This document shows positions 1 through 8,098 of a DNA stretch of 64,000 nucleotides, piece by piece. Under the pieces are notes generated by a model, which saw only the letters and a program-made list of their open reading frames with translations, made no database searches and was not told the DNA's origin. The stretch is from assembly GCA_019637115.1 (NCBI GenBank), contig JAHBWH010000012.1, forward strand, positions 1 to 64,000, given 5' to 3'. The position numbers and the translations under genes were made by a program. Origin of the DNA: Myxococcales bacterium (GTDB taxonomy: Bacteria; Myxococcota_A; Polyangia; Polyangiales; Houyiibacteriaceae). How positions within the stretch are numbered: position 1 is the stretch's first letter; every line of letters starts with the position of its first letter.

Positions 1-224
1 TCTTTCGGAGTCGCTCGACGACGGACGCGCCGGCGCCTCGGGTATTCTCAGCACGGCCGGCCGCCACCGAGCAGGGCCGTGCTCCAGCCCTCGCCGAGCG
101 CATTCTCTCCCGACCAGAGCGCCGACGGCAACGTCTCTGGTTGGCGTGGGTGTCGAATTCCGATGAGGCGGTAGCTGGGGGCTCGTGTGGGGTCGCGCGT
201 CGGCCGATCCGCGCCGCAGCCGGC

Positions 225-1022
225 TCAGGCCAGGTCGAAGACCAGGAGCTCGGCGTCGGCGCCGTCCGTGAGCTCCAGCTCGCCGTCGCTCAGCGTGTAG
301 CCGGCGTCGCCCTGCTCGAGGCGGGTGCCGTTTAGGGTCACGGCGCCCCTCGCCACCTGCACCCAAGCGGCCCGGCCGGGAGCGATCGTGTGGGTCACGC
401 GCTGGCCAGCGTCGAGGCGCGTCGCGAGGATGCGCGCGTCGCTGTGGATCGTCACGGACGCGGCCTCGCCCGGAGGGGCGGCGAGGGGGACGAGGCGGCC
501 GCGCAGATCGCCGGCGGCGATGGGCTGCTCCTCGTAGCCTGGCGCGATCCCCCGGCGGGCGGGCTCGATCCAGATCTGCAAGAGGTGGGCGTCCGCGAGG
601 CGCGCGTACTCGCTGTGCTGGATCCCGGTGCCGGCGCTCATGCGCTGGGCCCGGCCAGGGACGATGACGCCGCCGTTGCCGAGGGTGTCGCGGTGCTCGA
701 GGCCGCCATCGAGGAGGTAGGTGACGATCTCCATGTCCCGGTGCGGGTGGGTCGGGAAGCCGCGGTCCTGGCGGATGCGGTCCTCGTTGATCACCCGCAG
801 GCCCCGGAAGCCCATCCATTCGCGGTCGAGGTAACGCGCGAAGGAGAAGCTGTGCTTCGCGTAGAGCCAGCCATGATCGGCGTGACCCCGCTCCGCCGAG
901 GCTCGGACGGCGACGCGGGCGAGCCGCTGGGCGGGCCGAGCCGCGCCCGCGGGGGCCGAGGGGGCGGCGCAGGCCACGAGGGGGGCCGCGGCGGCCAGTC
1001 CGAGGAAATCGCGACGATCCAT
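225..1022 (-). CDS. Pirin-family protein with N-terminal export signal
   Basis: This is a bicupin pirin-family protein of 265 residues. Pirins bind one metal ion in the N-terminal cupin, and some bacterial members oxidise quercetin. The metal site is visible as His-x-His in FPTHPHRDME, a further His in LEHRD, and His/Glu in GIQHSE. The protein begins MDRRDFLGLAAAA and continues into LVACAA. This looks like a twin-arginine signal with a possible lipobox, so export is inferred; most pirins are cytoplasmic. The start was chosen because GAGGA lies about 8 nt upstream and the signal begins there; a longer reading upstream has no such signal. It is divergent from the nucleotidyltransferase gene. 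Substrate unknown. Confidence 0.85.
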   Translation of the reverse strand: MDRRDFLGLAAAAPLVACAAPSAPAGAARPAQRLARVAVRASAERGHADHGWLYAKHSFSFARYLDREWMGFRGLRVINEDRIRQDRGFPTHPHRDMEIVTYLLDGGLEHRDTLGNGGVIVPGRAQRMSAGTGIQHSEYARLADAHLLQIWIEPARRGIAPGYEEQPIAAGDLRGRLVPLAAPPGEAASVTIHSDARILATRLDAGQRVTHTIAPGRAAWVQVARGAVTLNGTRLEQGDAGYTLSDGELELTDGADAELLVFDLA

Positions 1023-1230
1023 GGGGGAATCCTCGCGCCAGCCTGCCGAGTCCGCAACGGGGGCCGGGGGAACGCTCTGTTCGAGCCCAGCCGCGCGCGG
1101 GGGCGCGAGCCCGGGCCGGGAGCCGTCGCGTCCGGTCGATGAGGGCCGGCGCACGAGAAATAGGCGCCCTCCGCGCTCGAGCGCGCTATGTTCCACTCCC
1201 GTGGACGCCTGGTCCGAGACCCAAGCTGAG

Positions 1231-2583
1231 ATGTACGACGACGACGAGGAGGACATCGACGAGGTCCCGCCGCTCTCGCCCGTGCTGCTCGAGGGGCCGA
1301 CACCGGCGATCTACCCGATCACCTTCCCCGTCGAAGACGTCGACCCGGACGCCGCGAAGGTGGTCTACCGGCTCACCCGCTACGGCCACCAGGCGTACTT
1401 GGTCGGCGGCTGCGTGCGCGATCTGCTGCTCGGCCGGCGGCCCAAGGACTTCGACGTCGCCACCAGCGCCCGCCCAAGCGAGGTCCGGCGGCTCTTCCGC
1501 AACTGCCGGGTCATCGGGCGCCGCTTCCGGCTCGCCCACATCCTCTTCGCGGGCGGAAAGATCATCGAGGTCGCGACCTTCCGGCGGGATCCCGGGCAGA
1601 CCCACCGCGTCACTCCCTACGCCCAGCGGCCGCCTACCGCGCGGGCCGACACCCCCGACCCCGTCCGCCTGACGCCGATCTTCGAGGCCGTCGACGACGA
1701 CTCGGACCTGCTCATCCGCAATGACAACGTCTTCGGCATGCCGCACGAGGACGCGGTCCGACGCGACTTCACGATCAACGGGCTCTTCTACGACGTCCAG
1801 CGCGGCGAGGTCATCGACTACGTCGGCGGCATGCAGGACATCGCGGATCGCACGGTGCGCACGATCGGTGAGCCGGACGTCCGCCTGCGTGAGGACCCGG
1901 TCCGGATCCTGCGCGCGATCAAATTCAGCGCGCGCCTCGACCTCGGGGTCGCGCCGGACCTCTACGATGCGATGGTCGACTTCCGAGACGAGCTCACGCG
2001 GGCCGCGCGGCCGCGCCTGCTCGAGGAGCTCTTCCGGCTCATGCGCGGGGGCGCGGCGCAGCGGTCGATCTACCTCGCGTGGGATCTCGGCGTGCTCGCG
2101 GAGCTGCTCCCCGAGGTGACGAGCTTCCTCGACGACGACGCCCCCGGCGCGGCCGAGCTCTGGGGCCGCCTGCAGGCGATCGACCGCCTCAAGCGCGCGG
2201 AGCGGCTGCCGGACGACGCGGTCTTGCTCGCGGCCCTGCTGCTCGGTCCGATCGAGGAGGCCCTCGACGGCGCCCGCGAGCCGGGCGCGGTCTACGAAGA
2301 GTTCATGGAGGATTTGGCCCTCCGCCTGACGCTGCCCCGGCGCATCAAGGACCGCATCCGCCTGCTCGTCGGCAGCCAGCGCCGCTTGCGCGCGGGCAAG
2401 GTGGGCTCCCTCGCCCGCCGTGACTTCTTCGCGGACGCGGCGGCGCTTCACGCGCTCGATCTCGAGGCCCGAGGGCTCCCGATCCCCGACTGGGCGGTCA
2501 GCCCAGGCGCCACGGCCGCGGCCGACGACGACGAGCTGCGGCCGCGTCGGCGGCGGCGTCGCCGCCGTCGCGGCGGCGGCTGA
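1231..2583 (+). CDS. pcnB: Poly(A) polymerase / CCA-adding-type tRNA nucleotidyltransferase
   Basis: This is a class II nucleotidyltransferase of about 450 residues that adds A (or CCA) to RNA 3' ends. The N-terminal catalytic head carries LVGGCVRDLLLG followed by PKDFDVAT, giving the two metal-binding Asp residues, and later RRDFTINGLFYD and REDPVRILRAIKF, which are typical of the family. The body is the RNA-binding helical domain. The tail ends in about ten consecutive Arg residues plus Gly, encoded by a GGC/CGC-rich run, a common RNA-binding extension in PcnB. PcnB versus CCA-adding enzyme cannot be decided from the motifs. The ATG at 1231 was chosen; GTG at 1201 is in frame and possible. 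Confidence 0.88.
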   Translation: MYDDDEEDIDEVPPLSPVLLEGPTPAIYPITFPVEDVDPDAAKVVYRLTRYGHQAYLVGGCVRDLLLGRRPKDFDVATSARPSEVRRLFRNCRVIGRRFRLAHILFAGGKIIEVATFRRDPGQTHRVTPYAQRPPTARADTPDPVRLTPIFEAVDDDSDLLIRNDNVFGMPHEDAVRRDFTINGLFYDVQRGEVIDYVGGMQDIADRTVRTIGEPDVRLREDPVRILRAIKFSARLDLGVAPDLYDAMVDFRDELTRAARPRLLEELFRLMRGGAAQRSIYLAWDLGVLAELLPEVTSFLDDDAPGAAELWGRLQAIDRLKRAERLPDDAVLLAALLLGPIEEALDGAREPGAVYEEFMEDLALRLTLPRRIKDRIRLLVGSQRRLRAGKVGSLARRDFFADAAALHALDLEARGLPIPDWAVSPGATAAADDDELRPRRRRRRRRRGGG

Positions 2584-2585
2584 AC

Positions 2586-2665
2586 CATCGCGGCGGCGGC
2601 GGATTCATCGCGGCGGCGGCGGATCCATCGCGGCGGCGGCGGATCCATCGCGGCTGTGGCCGACT
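2586..2665. repeat. 20-bp tandem repeat after pcnB
   Basis: Three near-identical copies of CATCGCGGCGGCGGCGGATY and a degenerate fourth follow the pcnB stop codon directly. They extend the GGC-rich run that encodes the enzyme's Arg/Gly tail. The repeat lies between pcnB and nagZ. It could form stable secondary structure in the transcript, but no terminator U-tract is present. Confidence 0.85.
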
Positions 2666-2733
2666 CCCTCGCTGGGGTTCGCGCGTCTTCACCTTTCCGG
2701 CGCCCGAGACGGGCGATGAGGTAGGGTCCCCCG

Positions 2734-3825
2734 GTGGTGCTCGAAGCGCTCGCAGGTCGCGTGTTGGTGGCAGGGTTCCCGGCGGGGCCTCTGCCGATCG
2801 CCCTTCGCCGCGCGCTCTCCGAGGGGAGCCTCGGCGGGATCATCGTCTTCAAACGAAACCTCGAGGAGGGCGCCGCGGGCCTCGCGTCGCTCGTGCGCGC
2901 GCTCGCGAAGGAGGTCTCCCAGCCCGTGCTGGTCGGGATCGATCAGGAGGGCGGCCGGGTCGCCCGGCTCGGGGCGCCGGTGCTCCGGCTACCCCCGATG
3001 CGTGCGCTCGGGGACCGGGACGATCTGGCGCTGACCGAGCGCGCGGGGAGGGTGCTCGGCCGACAGCTTCGCGCGCTCGGCGTGACGATGGACTTCGCCC
3101 CCGTCCTCGACGTCGACACCAACCCCACGAACCCGGTCATCGGCGATCGCAGCTTCGGCGCGACGCCTGAGCGGGTCATCCGCCACGGCCTCGCCTTCGC
3201 CGCGGGGCTCGACGGATCGGGCGTCTCACCATGCGGCAAGCACTTCCCTGGCCACGGAGACACCGACCTCGACAGCCACCTCGCGCTGCCGATCCTTCGG
3301 CACGACGCCGCGCGCCTCGAGGCGGTCGAGCTCGCCCCCTTCCGGGCGGCGCGGGCGTTCCCGGCCCTGATGACGGCGCACGTGGTCTTCGAGGCGCTCG
3401 ACCCCTCCGTCCCGGCCACCCTCTCGCGCCGCGTGCTGGGAGATCTCTTGCGGGGCCACCTCGGGTACGATGGCGCGGTGATCAGCGACGACCTCGAGAT
3501 GAAGGCGCTCTCCGATCGCTGGCCGGTGCCCGAGAGCGCGGTGGCGGCGGTGGACGCCGGCTGCGACGTGCTGCTGGTCTGCCGTGACGTCGACGCGTGC
3601 TTCGCGGCGCGCGAGGCGCTCACGCGGTGCGCCGAGCGAGACCCGAGGTTTCGCGCGCGCCTCGAGGTGGCGGCCCAGCGCGCGGAGCGGCTCTACGCGC
3701 GAGCGCGCCCGGCGCCGCTCGAGGGGGACGCGCTGGCGGCGGCGCTCACGGATCCCGAGGTCGCGGCGCTCGAGGCGGCGCTCGTGCCTGGCGCGGCGGG
3801 CAGCGATCCCACGGAGCGGCCATGA
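2734..3825 (+). CDS. nagZ: Beta-N-acetylhexosaminidase (GH3), peptidoglycan recycling
   Basis: This is a glycoside hydrolase family 3 enzyme of 363 residues. NagZ removes N-acetylglucosamine from anhydromuropeptides in the cytoplasm during peptidoglycan recycling. The diagnostic motif KHFPGHGDTDLDSH supplies the His-Asp acid/base dyad. GIDQEGGRVARL and the nucleophile region ISDDLEMKAL follow the family pattern. No signal peptide is seen, which fits a cytoplasmic NagZ. The start is GTG, with a second in-frame GTG one codon later. Its stop codon overlaps the ATG of the following DUF2804 gene (ATGA), so the two are probably translationally coupled. Confidence 0.93.
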   Translation: MVLEALAGRVLVAGFPAGPLPIALRRALSEGSLGGIIVFKRNLEEGAAGLASLVRALAKEVSQPVLVGIDQEGGRVARLGAPVLRLPPMRALGDRDDLALTERAGRVLGRQLRALGVTMDFAPVLDVDTNPTNPVIGDRSFGATPERVIRHGLAFAAGLDGSGVSPCGKHFPGHGDTDLDSHLALPILRHDAARLEAVELAPFRAARAFPALMTAHVVFEALDPSVPATLSRRVLGDLLRGHLGYDGAVISDDLEMKALSDRWPVPESAVAAVDAGCDVLLVCRDVDACFAAREALTRCAERDPRFRARLEVAAQRAERLYARARPAPLEGDALAAALTDPEVAALEAALVPGAAGSDPTERP

Positions 3826-4865
3826 CGGCGATCGTCGACCACGGAGAGCGCGTGAGCACCTTGCCCGATCCTCCGAGCGCCGCGCGGGTCAACGGCGTGT
3901 GGCAGTGGGGGCGCTTCCGGCACCCGATTCCGTCGCCCGATCTCGGGGTGGGCTGGGTGCGCCGGTTCCGCCTGAAGGAGTGGCACTACGTCTCGGTCGT
4001 GACCGACCGACTCTACGTGGCGCTCGGGCTCGTGCAGCTCGGCTACGCGGCGAACGCCTTCCTCTACCTCGTCGATCGCAAACAAGCGGCGGTCGCGCGC
4101 GAGTACGAGTCGCTCAGCGTGCTCGGCCGGGCGCTTCGCTTCGCGGAGAGCTCCGTGAAGGGCGAGACCGTCTGGCGCCACCGCGACGCCGACGTGCGCA
4201 TCGCGGCCCGCCCGCCGCGCGACACAGCCGGCGCTGGAGGCAGCGGCGGCTGGGACGTGCGGCTCGACGTGGTGCTCGGCGAGCTCCCGGTCGCGGGCGG
4301 CTTCCACGTCGAGGCCGGGGAATCGCTCGCGCTGCTCGCCGACCTCGGCGGAGAGCGGCCGGCCTATACACACAAGGCGGCCGGGCTACGCGCGAGCGGA
4401 TCGTTGCGGCTCGGCGACGAGTCGGTCGACCTCTCGGGGGGGCTCGCGATCATCGATTGGACACGCTCGCTCGCGGCGCGCGAGACCCGGTGGAAGTGGG
4501 CGAGCTTCGCGGGGCGGAGCGGCGCGAGGAACGTAGGCCTGAACCTGTCGGCGGAGGTCTACGACGACGAGCGCGGCGACTCGCTCGAGAACGCCTTCTG
4601 GCTCGATGGCCGCGTCCGCCCGCTCGGCGGCGTCCAGTTCGAGGTGCCTCGCCAGCCAGGCGTCGAGGATTGGCGGATCCGTAGTCGGCGCGGAGACGAG
4701 GTGGAGCTCGTCTTCACACCGCTCGGCGCGCGCGCGCAGCACCTCGACCTGAAGATGGTGCGGAGCGACTTCGTGCAGCCCTACGGGACCTTCCGCGGCA
4801 AGGTCTGCGGGCAGGAGATCGACGAGGTCTTCGGCGTCGTCGAGGATCATACGAGCGTCTGGTAG
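3822..4865 (+). CDS. DUF2804 domain-containing protein
   Basis: This is a 347-residue protein matching the DUF2804 family, whose function is unknown. The recognisable part is IIDWTRSLAARETRWKWASF in the second half, with a beta-rich remainder. No signal peptide or membrane segment is evident. The ATG overlaps the nagZ stop as ATGA, which fixes the start and indicates cotranslation. A hexamer repeat tract begins 23 nt after the stop codon. A link to cell-wall or lipid metabolism is only suggested by the neighbour nagZ. Confidence 0.8.
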   Translation: MTAIVDHGERVSTLPDPPSAARVNGVWQWGRFRHPIPSPDLGVGWVRRFRLKEWHYVSVVTDRLYVALGLVQLGYAANAFLYLVDRKQAAVAREYESLSVLGRALRFAESSVKGETVWRHRDADVRIAARPPRDTAGAGGSGGWDVRLDVVLGELPVAGGFHVEAGESLALLADLGGERPAYTHKAAGLRASGSLRLGDESVDLSGGLAIIDWTRSLAARETRWKWASFAGRSGARNVGLNLSAEVYDDERGDSLENAFWLDGRVRPLGGVQFEVPRQPGVEDWRIRSRRGDEVELVFTPLGARAQHLDLKMVRSDFVQPYGTFRGKVCGQEIDEVFGVVEDHTSVW

Positions 4866-4888
4866 CGCGTAGCGCAGAGGACAAAGAC

Positions 4889-5171
4889 GTCCCCTGCCCG
4901 TGCCCCTGCCCGTGCCCGTGCGTGCCCGTGCGTGCCCGTGCGTGCCCGTCCACGTCCACGTCCCCATCCACGACGCCCACGTCCACGTCCACGTACGTCC
5001 ACGTCCACGACGTCCACGTCCACGCCCACGCCCACGTCCACGTGCGCGTGCGCGTGAGCGATCAGAACGTCCGTCGGGGCTCCGCGGGGATCGAAAAGCG
5101 CGGCCTCTTCGCACGACTCGGTCGGACACGGACACGGACACGGACCCGGACCCGGACACGGACACGGACTC
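4889..5171. repeat. Hexanucleotide repeat tracts between the DUF2804 gene and argS
   Basis: The 355-base gap before argS is almost entirely hexamer repeats. A head GTCCCCTGCCC leads into degenerate GTGCCC, GTGCGT and GTCCAC units up to about 5057. After a short unique spacer comes an array of eight GGACAC/GGACCC units at 5124-5171. The remaining 49 bases before argS show no repeat and must hold the ribosome-binding region. Reading frames through the repeats give only low-complexity peptides and are not genes. The head sequence recurs after two other genes in the window. Confidence 0.9.
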
Positions 5172-5220
5172 GCCGAGGTCCCGCGTGGACGCGCGCGGCG
5201 CGAGTGGCTATGGAGCGGCG

Positions 5221-7032
5221 ATGTTCCTCGAGCGACACCTCGCCACGATCGCCGCGCAGACCCTGCAGGAGGCCCTCGGGCTCGACGAGACCCCGAACGC
5301 CCTCCTGCGCTCGACGCAGGACCCGAAGTTCGGCGACTACCAGATCAACGGGGCCATCGCGCTCGCGAAGAAGCTCGGTCGCCCGCCGCACGAGCTCGCC
5401 GCGAAGGTCGCGGAGGCGCTGAAGGCGCGGCCGGAGATCGCCGACGCCTCGGTCGCGGGGCCGGGCTTCGTGAACCTCACGCTCGACGCTGCTTGGCTCG
5501 GTCGCCTCGCGAGCGACGCCCTCGCGGACGAGCGCCTCGGGGTTCCTTCGCTGACCGAGGGCGAGACGATCGTCGTCGACTTCTCGAGCCCGAACATCGC
5601 CAAGCAGATGCACGTCGGCCACCTGCGCTCGACCATCATCGGCGCCGCGATCGTGAAGCTCTTGCGCTTCGTCGGGCACGAGGTGGTGGGTGATAACCAC
5701 CTGGGCGATTGGGGCACGCAGTTCGGCCTGCTCATCGTCGGCATGCGCTCCTTCGGGGACGCCGCGGCGCTCGAGGCGGACGCGATCTCCGAGCTCGAGC
5801 GGGTCTACCGGCTCGCGAGCGACCGCGCGAAGGCGGACGAAGACTTCGCGGCGAGCGCGCGCGCCGAGCTCGCGAAGCTGCAGGCGGGCGACCCCGAGTC
5901 GCGGGCGCTCTGGGAGCGCTTCGTCGCCACGACGCGGGGGGCGCTCGATCGCAGCTACGCGCGCCTCGGCGTGAGCTTCGACGAGTGGCTCGGCGAGAGC
6001 TTCTACGACCCGATGCTCGCGGGCGTCGTGCAGGAGCTGCTCGACGCCGGCATCGCGCGCGAAGACGACGGCGCGATCTGCATCTTCTGGGGCGAGATCC
6101 CGAAGGAGCGGGTCCCGGCAGGCGAAGAGAAGCGCTTCGCGAAGCTCGCCAAGCAGAAGGAGCCCTTCATCATCCGCAAAAAGGACGGCGCCTTCCTCTA
6201 CTCGACGAGTGATCTGGCGACCCTGAAGTACCGCCGCGACCACTTCCGCGCCGATCGCTCGGTCTACGTCGTCGACGCGCGGCAGGCGCTGCACTTCGAG
6301 CAGGTCTTCGCCGCGGCGATCCTCCTCGGCTACGCCGGCGCCGACGCCGACGGCCGCCCGGTCGCGCGCATGCAGCTCCAGCACGTGCACTTCGGCACGG
6401 TGCTCGGCGATGACGGCAAGCCCATCAAGACCCGCGACGGAAAGGCGGTGACGCTGGCGTCGTTGCTCGACGAGGCGGAGGAGCGCGCGCTCGCGCTCAT
6501 CCGCGAGAAGGCGGGCGAGGGGAGCCTGCGCATCCCCGAGGCGGAGTGGGAGGAGGCCGCGCGCGTCATCGGCGTGGGCGCGGTGAAGTACGCCGACCTC
6601 GCGCAGAACCGCGCGAGCGACTACCGCTTCGACTGGGACAAGCTCATCAGCTTCAAGGGCAACGCGTCGCCCTACCTGCAGTACATGGTCGCGCGCTGCC
6701 GCTCGATCTTCGAGAACGCCGCGGGGGACCTCCGGCTCGAGTCGTTCTCCGCGGACGTCCGCCCCGAGCACCCGGCCGAGCTCGCGCTGGTCCGCCTGCT
6801 CGTGCGCTGGCCCGACGTGGTGGAGCGCGCGGCGGAGGATTACCTGCCGCATTACGTGTGCGAGCACCTCTACGAGCTCGCGTCGGCGTTCAGCGGCTTC
6901 TACACGGAGTGCAAGGTGCTCGTCGATGACGAGCCCGTGCGTGAGAGCCGCCTCGCGCTGACGGCGCTCACCGCCAAGCAGCTCGAGCTCGGGCTCGCGC
7001 TGCTCGGCATCGGGACCATCGCGAAGATGTGA
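5221..7032 (+). CDS. argS: Arginyl-tRNA synthetase
   Basis: This 603-residue class I aminoacyl-tRNA synthetase charges tRNA-Arg in the cytoplasm. Residues 1-110 form the Add-1 N-terminal domain, with the conserved FGDYQINGAI. The HIGH signature appears as HVGH at 131-134 within SSPNIAKQMHVGH. The KMSK loop is replaced by the usual bacterial ArgRS form around PIKTRDGKAVTL. The C-terminus is a DALR anticodon-binding domain ending LLGIGTIAKM. The ATG at 5221 gives the normal family N-terminus; the longer in-frame extension only translates the upstream repeats. It is probably a single-gene unit, separated from upstream genes by the repeat tract. Confidence 0.97.
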   Translation: MFLERHLATIAAQTLQEALGLDETPNALLRSTQDPKFGDYQINGAIALAKKLGRPPHELAAKVAEALKARPEIADASVAGPGFVNLTLDAAWLGRLASDALADERLGVPSLTEGETIVVDFSSPNIAKQMHVGHLRSTIIGAAIVKLLRFVGHEVVGDNHLGDWGTQFGLLIVGMRSFGDAAALEADAISELERVYRLASDRAKADEDFAASARAELAKLQAGDPESRALWERFVATTRGALDRSYARLGVSFDEWLGESFYDPMLAGVVQELLDAGIAREDDGAICIFWGEIPKERVPAGEEKRFAKLAKQKEPFIIRKKDGAFLYSTSDLATLKYRRDHFRADRSVYVVDARQALHFEQVFAAAILLGYAGADADGRPVARMQLQHVHFGTVLGDDGKPIKTRDGKAVTLASLLDEAEERALALIREKAGEGSLRIPEAEWEEAARVIGVGAVKYADLAQNRASDYRFDWDKLISFKGNASPYLQYMVARCRSIFENAAGDLRLESFSADVRPEHPAELALVRLLVRWPDVVERAAEDYLPHYVCEHLYELASAFSGFYTECKVLVDDEPVRESRLALTALTAKQLELGLALLGIGTIAKM

Positions 7033-7041
7033 GCCGCGGCC

Positions 7042-7677
7042 TCACCGCCATCGAGGGCCGCCGCTGAGGCCTCGCCCGAGCCCGAGCGTCAGGCGTAGGG
7101 TGGCGCCGATCGTCCACCCCGCCATCGACGCGGTCGGCGCCTCGGGCGCGCTCGCGCGGACGATGGTCTGACGGGCGAAGAGGCGCAGGCCGGCGCCGCG
7201 GAAGGCGCCGCGCGAGCGCGAGGGCCTCGAGAGAGGGACGTCGCAGGCGAGCCCCCAGATCATCGCGAGGCCGCGGCCCTCGCCCACGAGCGGGCCGAGG
7301 GCGGCGCCGAGATCGAGCGACCAGGACTGCAACCAAAGATCGAGGCGCTCGCGCCCCGTGGAGCGGTCGAGCAGGAAGAGGGCGGGCCACAGCGGGCGCA
7401 GCTCGACGCCGAACGCGAGGGCGCTCGTGGCGTCGGCGTCCCAGCCGAAGCTCACGAAGGGGCCGGCCGCGTCGAGCACGCGCGCGCGGAGCTCCACCAC
7501 CGGCCCCGCCGACCAGGCGTCCTGGCGTCGCGACGCGGCCGCGCCGGCGCCGACCTCGAGCCCGACGAAGGCGTCCCATCGCCGGTACGCGCCGTCACCT
7601 GGTTGGGCCTCCGCGGGGGCGGCGGCGAGAGCGAGGAGGGGCAAGAGGAGCCACGCGAACGATCGCGGGGAGCGCAC
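7042..7677 (-). CDS. Predicted exported (outer-membrane-like) protein
   Basis: This is an unrecognised 211-residue protein. From the GTG at 7677 it has a signal peptide (hydrophobic FAWLLLPLLALAAA, cleavage near AEA-QPG). The rest is rich in alternating hydrophobic and Gly/aromatic stretches, as in small outer-membrane barrels. Longer in-frame readings only translate the upstream repeat tract. The ribosome-binding site is weak, so the start is uncertain. It converges on argS, with stop codons 9 nt apart. Function unknown; an outer-membrane location is inferred. Confidence 0.55.
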   Translation of the reverse strand: MRSPRSFAWLLLPLLALAAAPAEAQPGDGAYRRWDAFVGLEVGAGAAASRRQDAWSAGPVVELRARVLDAAGPFVSFGWDADATSALAFGVELRPLWPALFLLDRSTGRERLDLWLQSWSLDLGAALGPLVGEGRGLAMIWGLACDVPLSRPSRSRGAFRGAGLRLFARQTIVRASAPEAPTASMAGWTIGATLRLTLGLGRGLSGGPRWR

Positions 7678-7822
7678 GGGCGGACGGTAGCACGCGGTGC
7701 ACGCGGAGGGTGCCCGCAGAGGAAGGTGCCCCTGCCCGAATCGGTCGGTCGGACGGGCGTGGGTTCCGTCGTCCGCGTCTCTGCCATCGCGAGCTCCGAC
7801 AGTCGGGCACGCGCACGTGTAT

Positions 7823-8086
7823 GTGGACGGGGACGGGGACGTGGACGGGGACGGGGACGTGGACGGGGACGTGGACGGGGACGGGGACGGGGACGGGGAC
7901 GGGGACGGGGACGGGGACGGGGACCGGCAGCGTCGCGGTCGGATCGATCTCGGTCGCGGTCTTGGTTGCGGTCTCAGGGGGAGCGAGGGGAAGAGGAGAG
8001 GCGAGAGGGAGGAGGGAAGAGGGCCCAGAGGGAGGAGGGGCAAGAGGAGGGGGGCAGGGGCAGGGGCAGGGGCAAGGGCAGGGGAC
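7823..8086. repeat. Hexanucleotide arrays (GGGGAC)n and (GGGGCA)n
   Basis: The 421-base gap between two minus-strand genes contains two arrays. The first, 7823-7924, is about 17 uninterrupted units of GGGGAC or GTGGAC. The second, about 8050-8086, is GGGGCA units ending in GGGGAC. In between are degenerate purine-rich GAGG/GGGA stretches. Read on the minus strand, the second array begins GTCCCCTGCCC 12 nt after the stop codon of the AgmX-type gene, the same head seen after the DUF2804 gene. Bases 7678-7822 show no recognised feature. No credible gene lies here. Confidence 0.9.
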
Positions 8087-8098
8087 TTTTGGCTCTTT

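Noticed and set aside
1-224. Possible gene fragment at the left edge
   Set aside because: No frame with plausible composition or motif was seen in either direction. No feature is reported there.
4900-5220. N-terminal extension of ArgS through the hexamer repeats
   Set aside because: The extension is His/Val/Arg repeats and not found in the family. The ATG at 5221 gives the normal Add-1 start.
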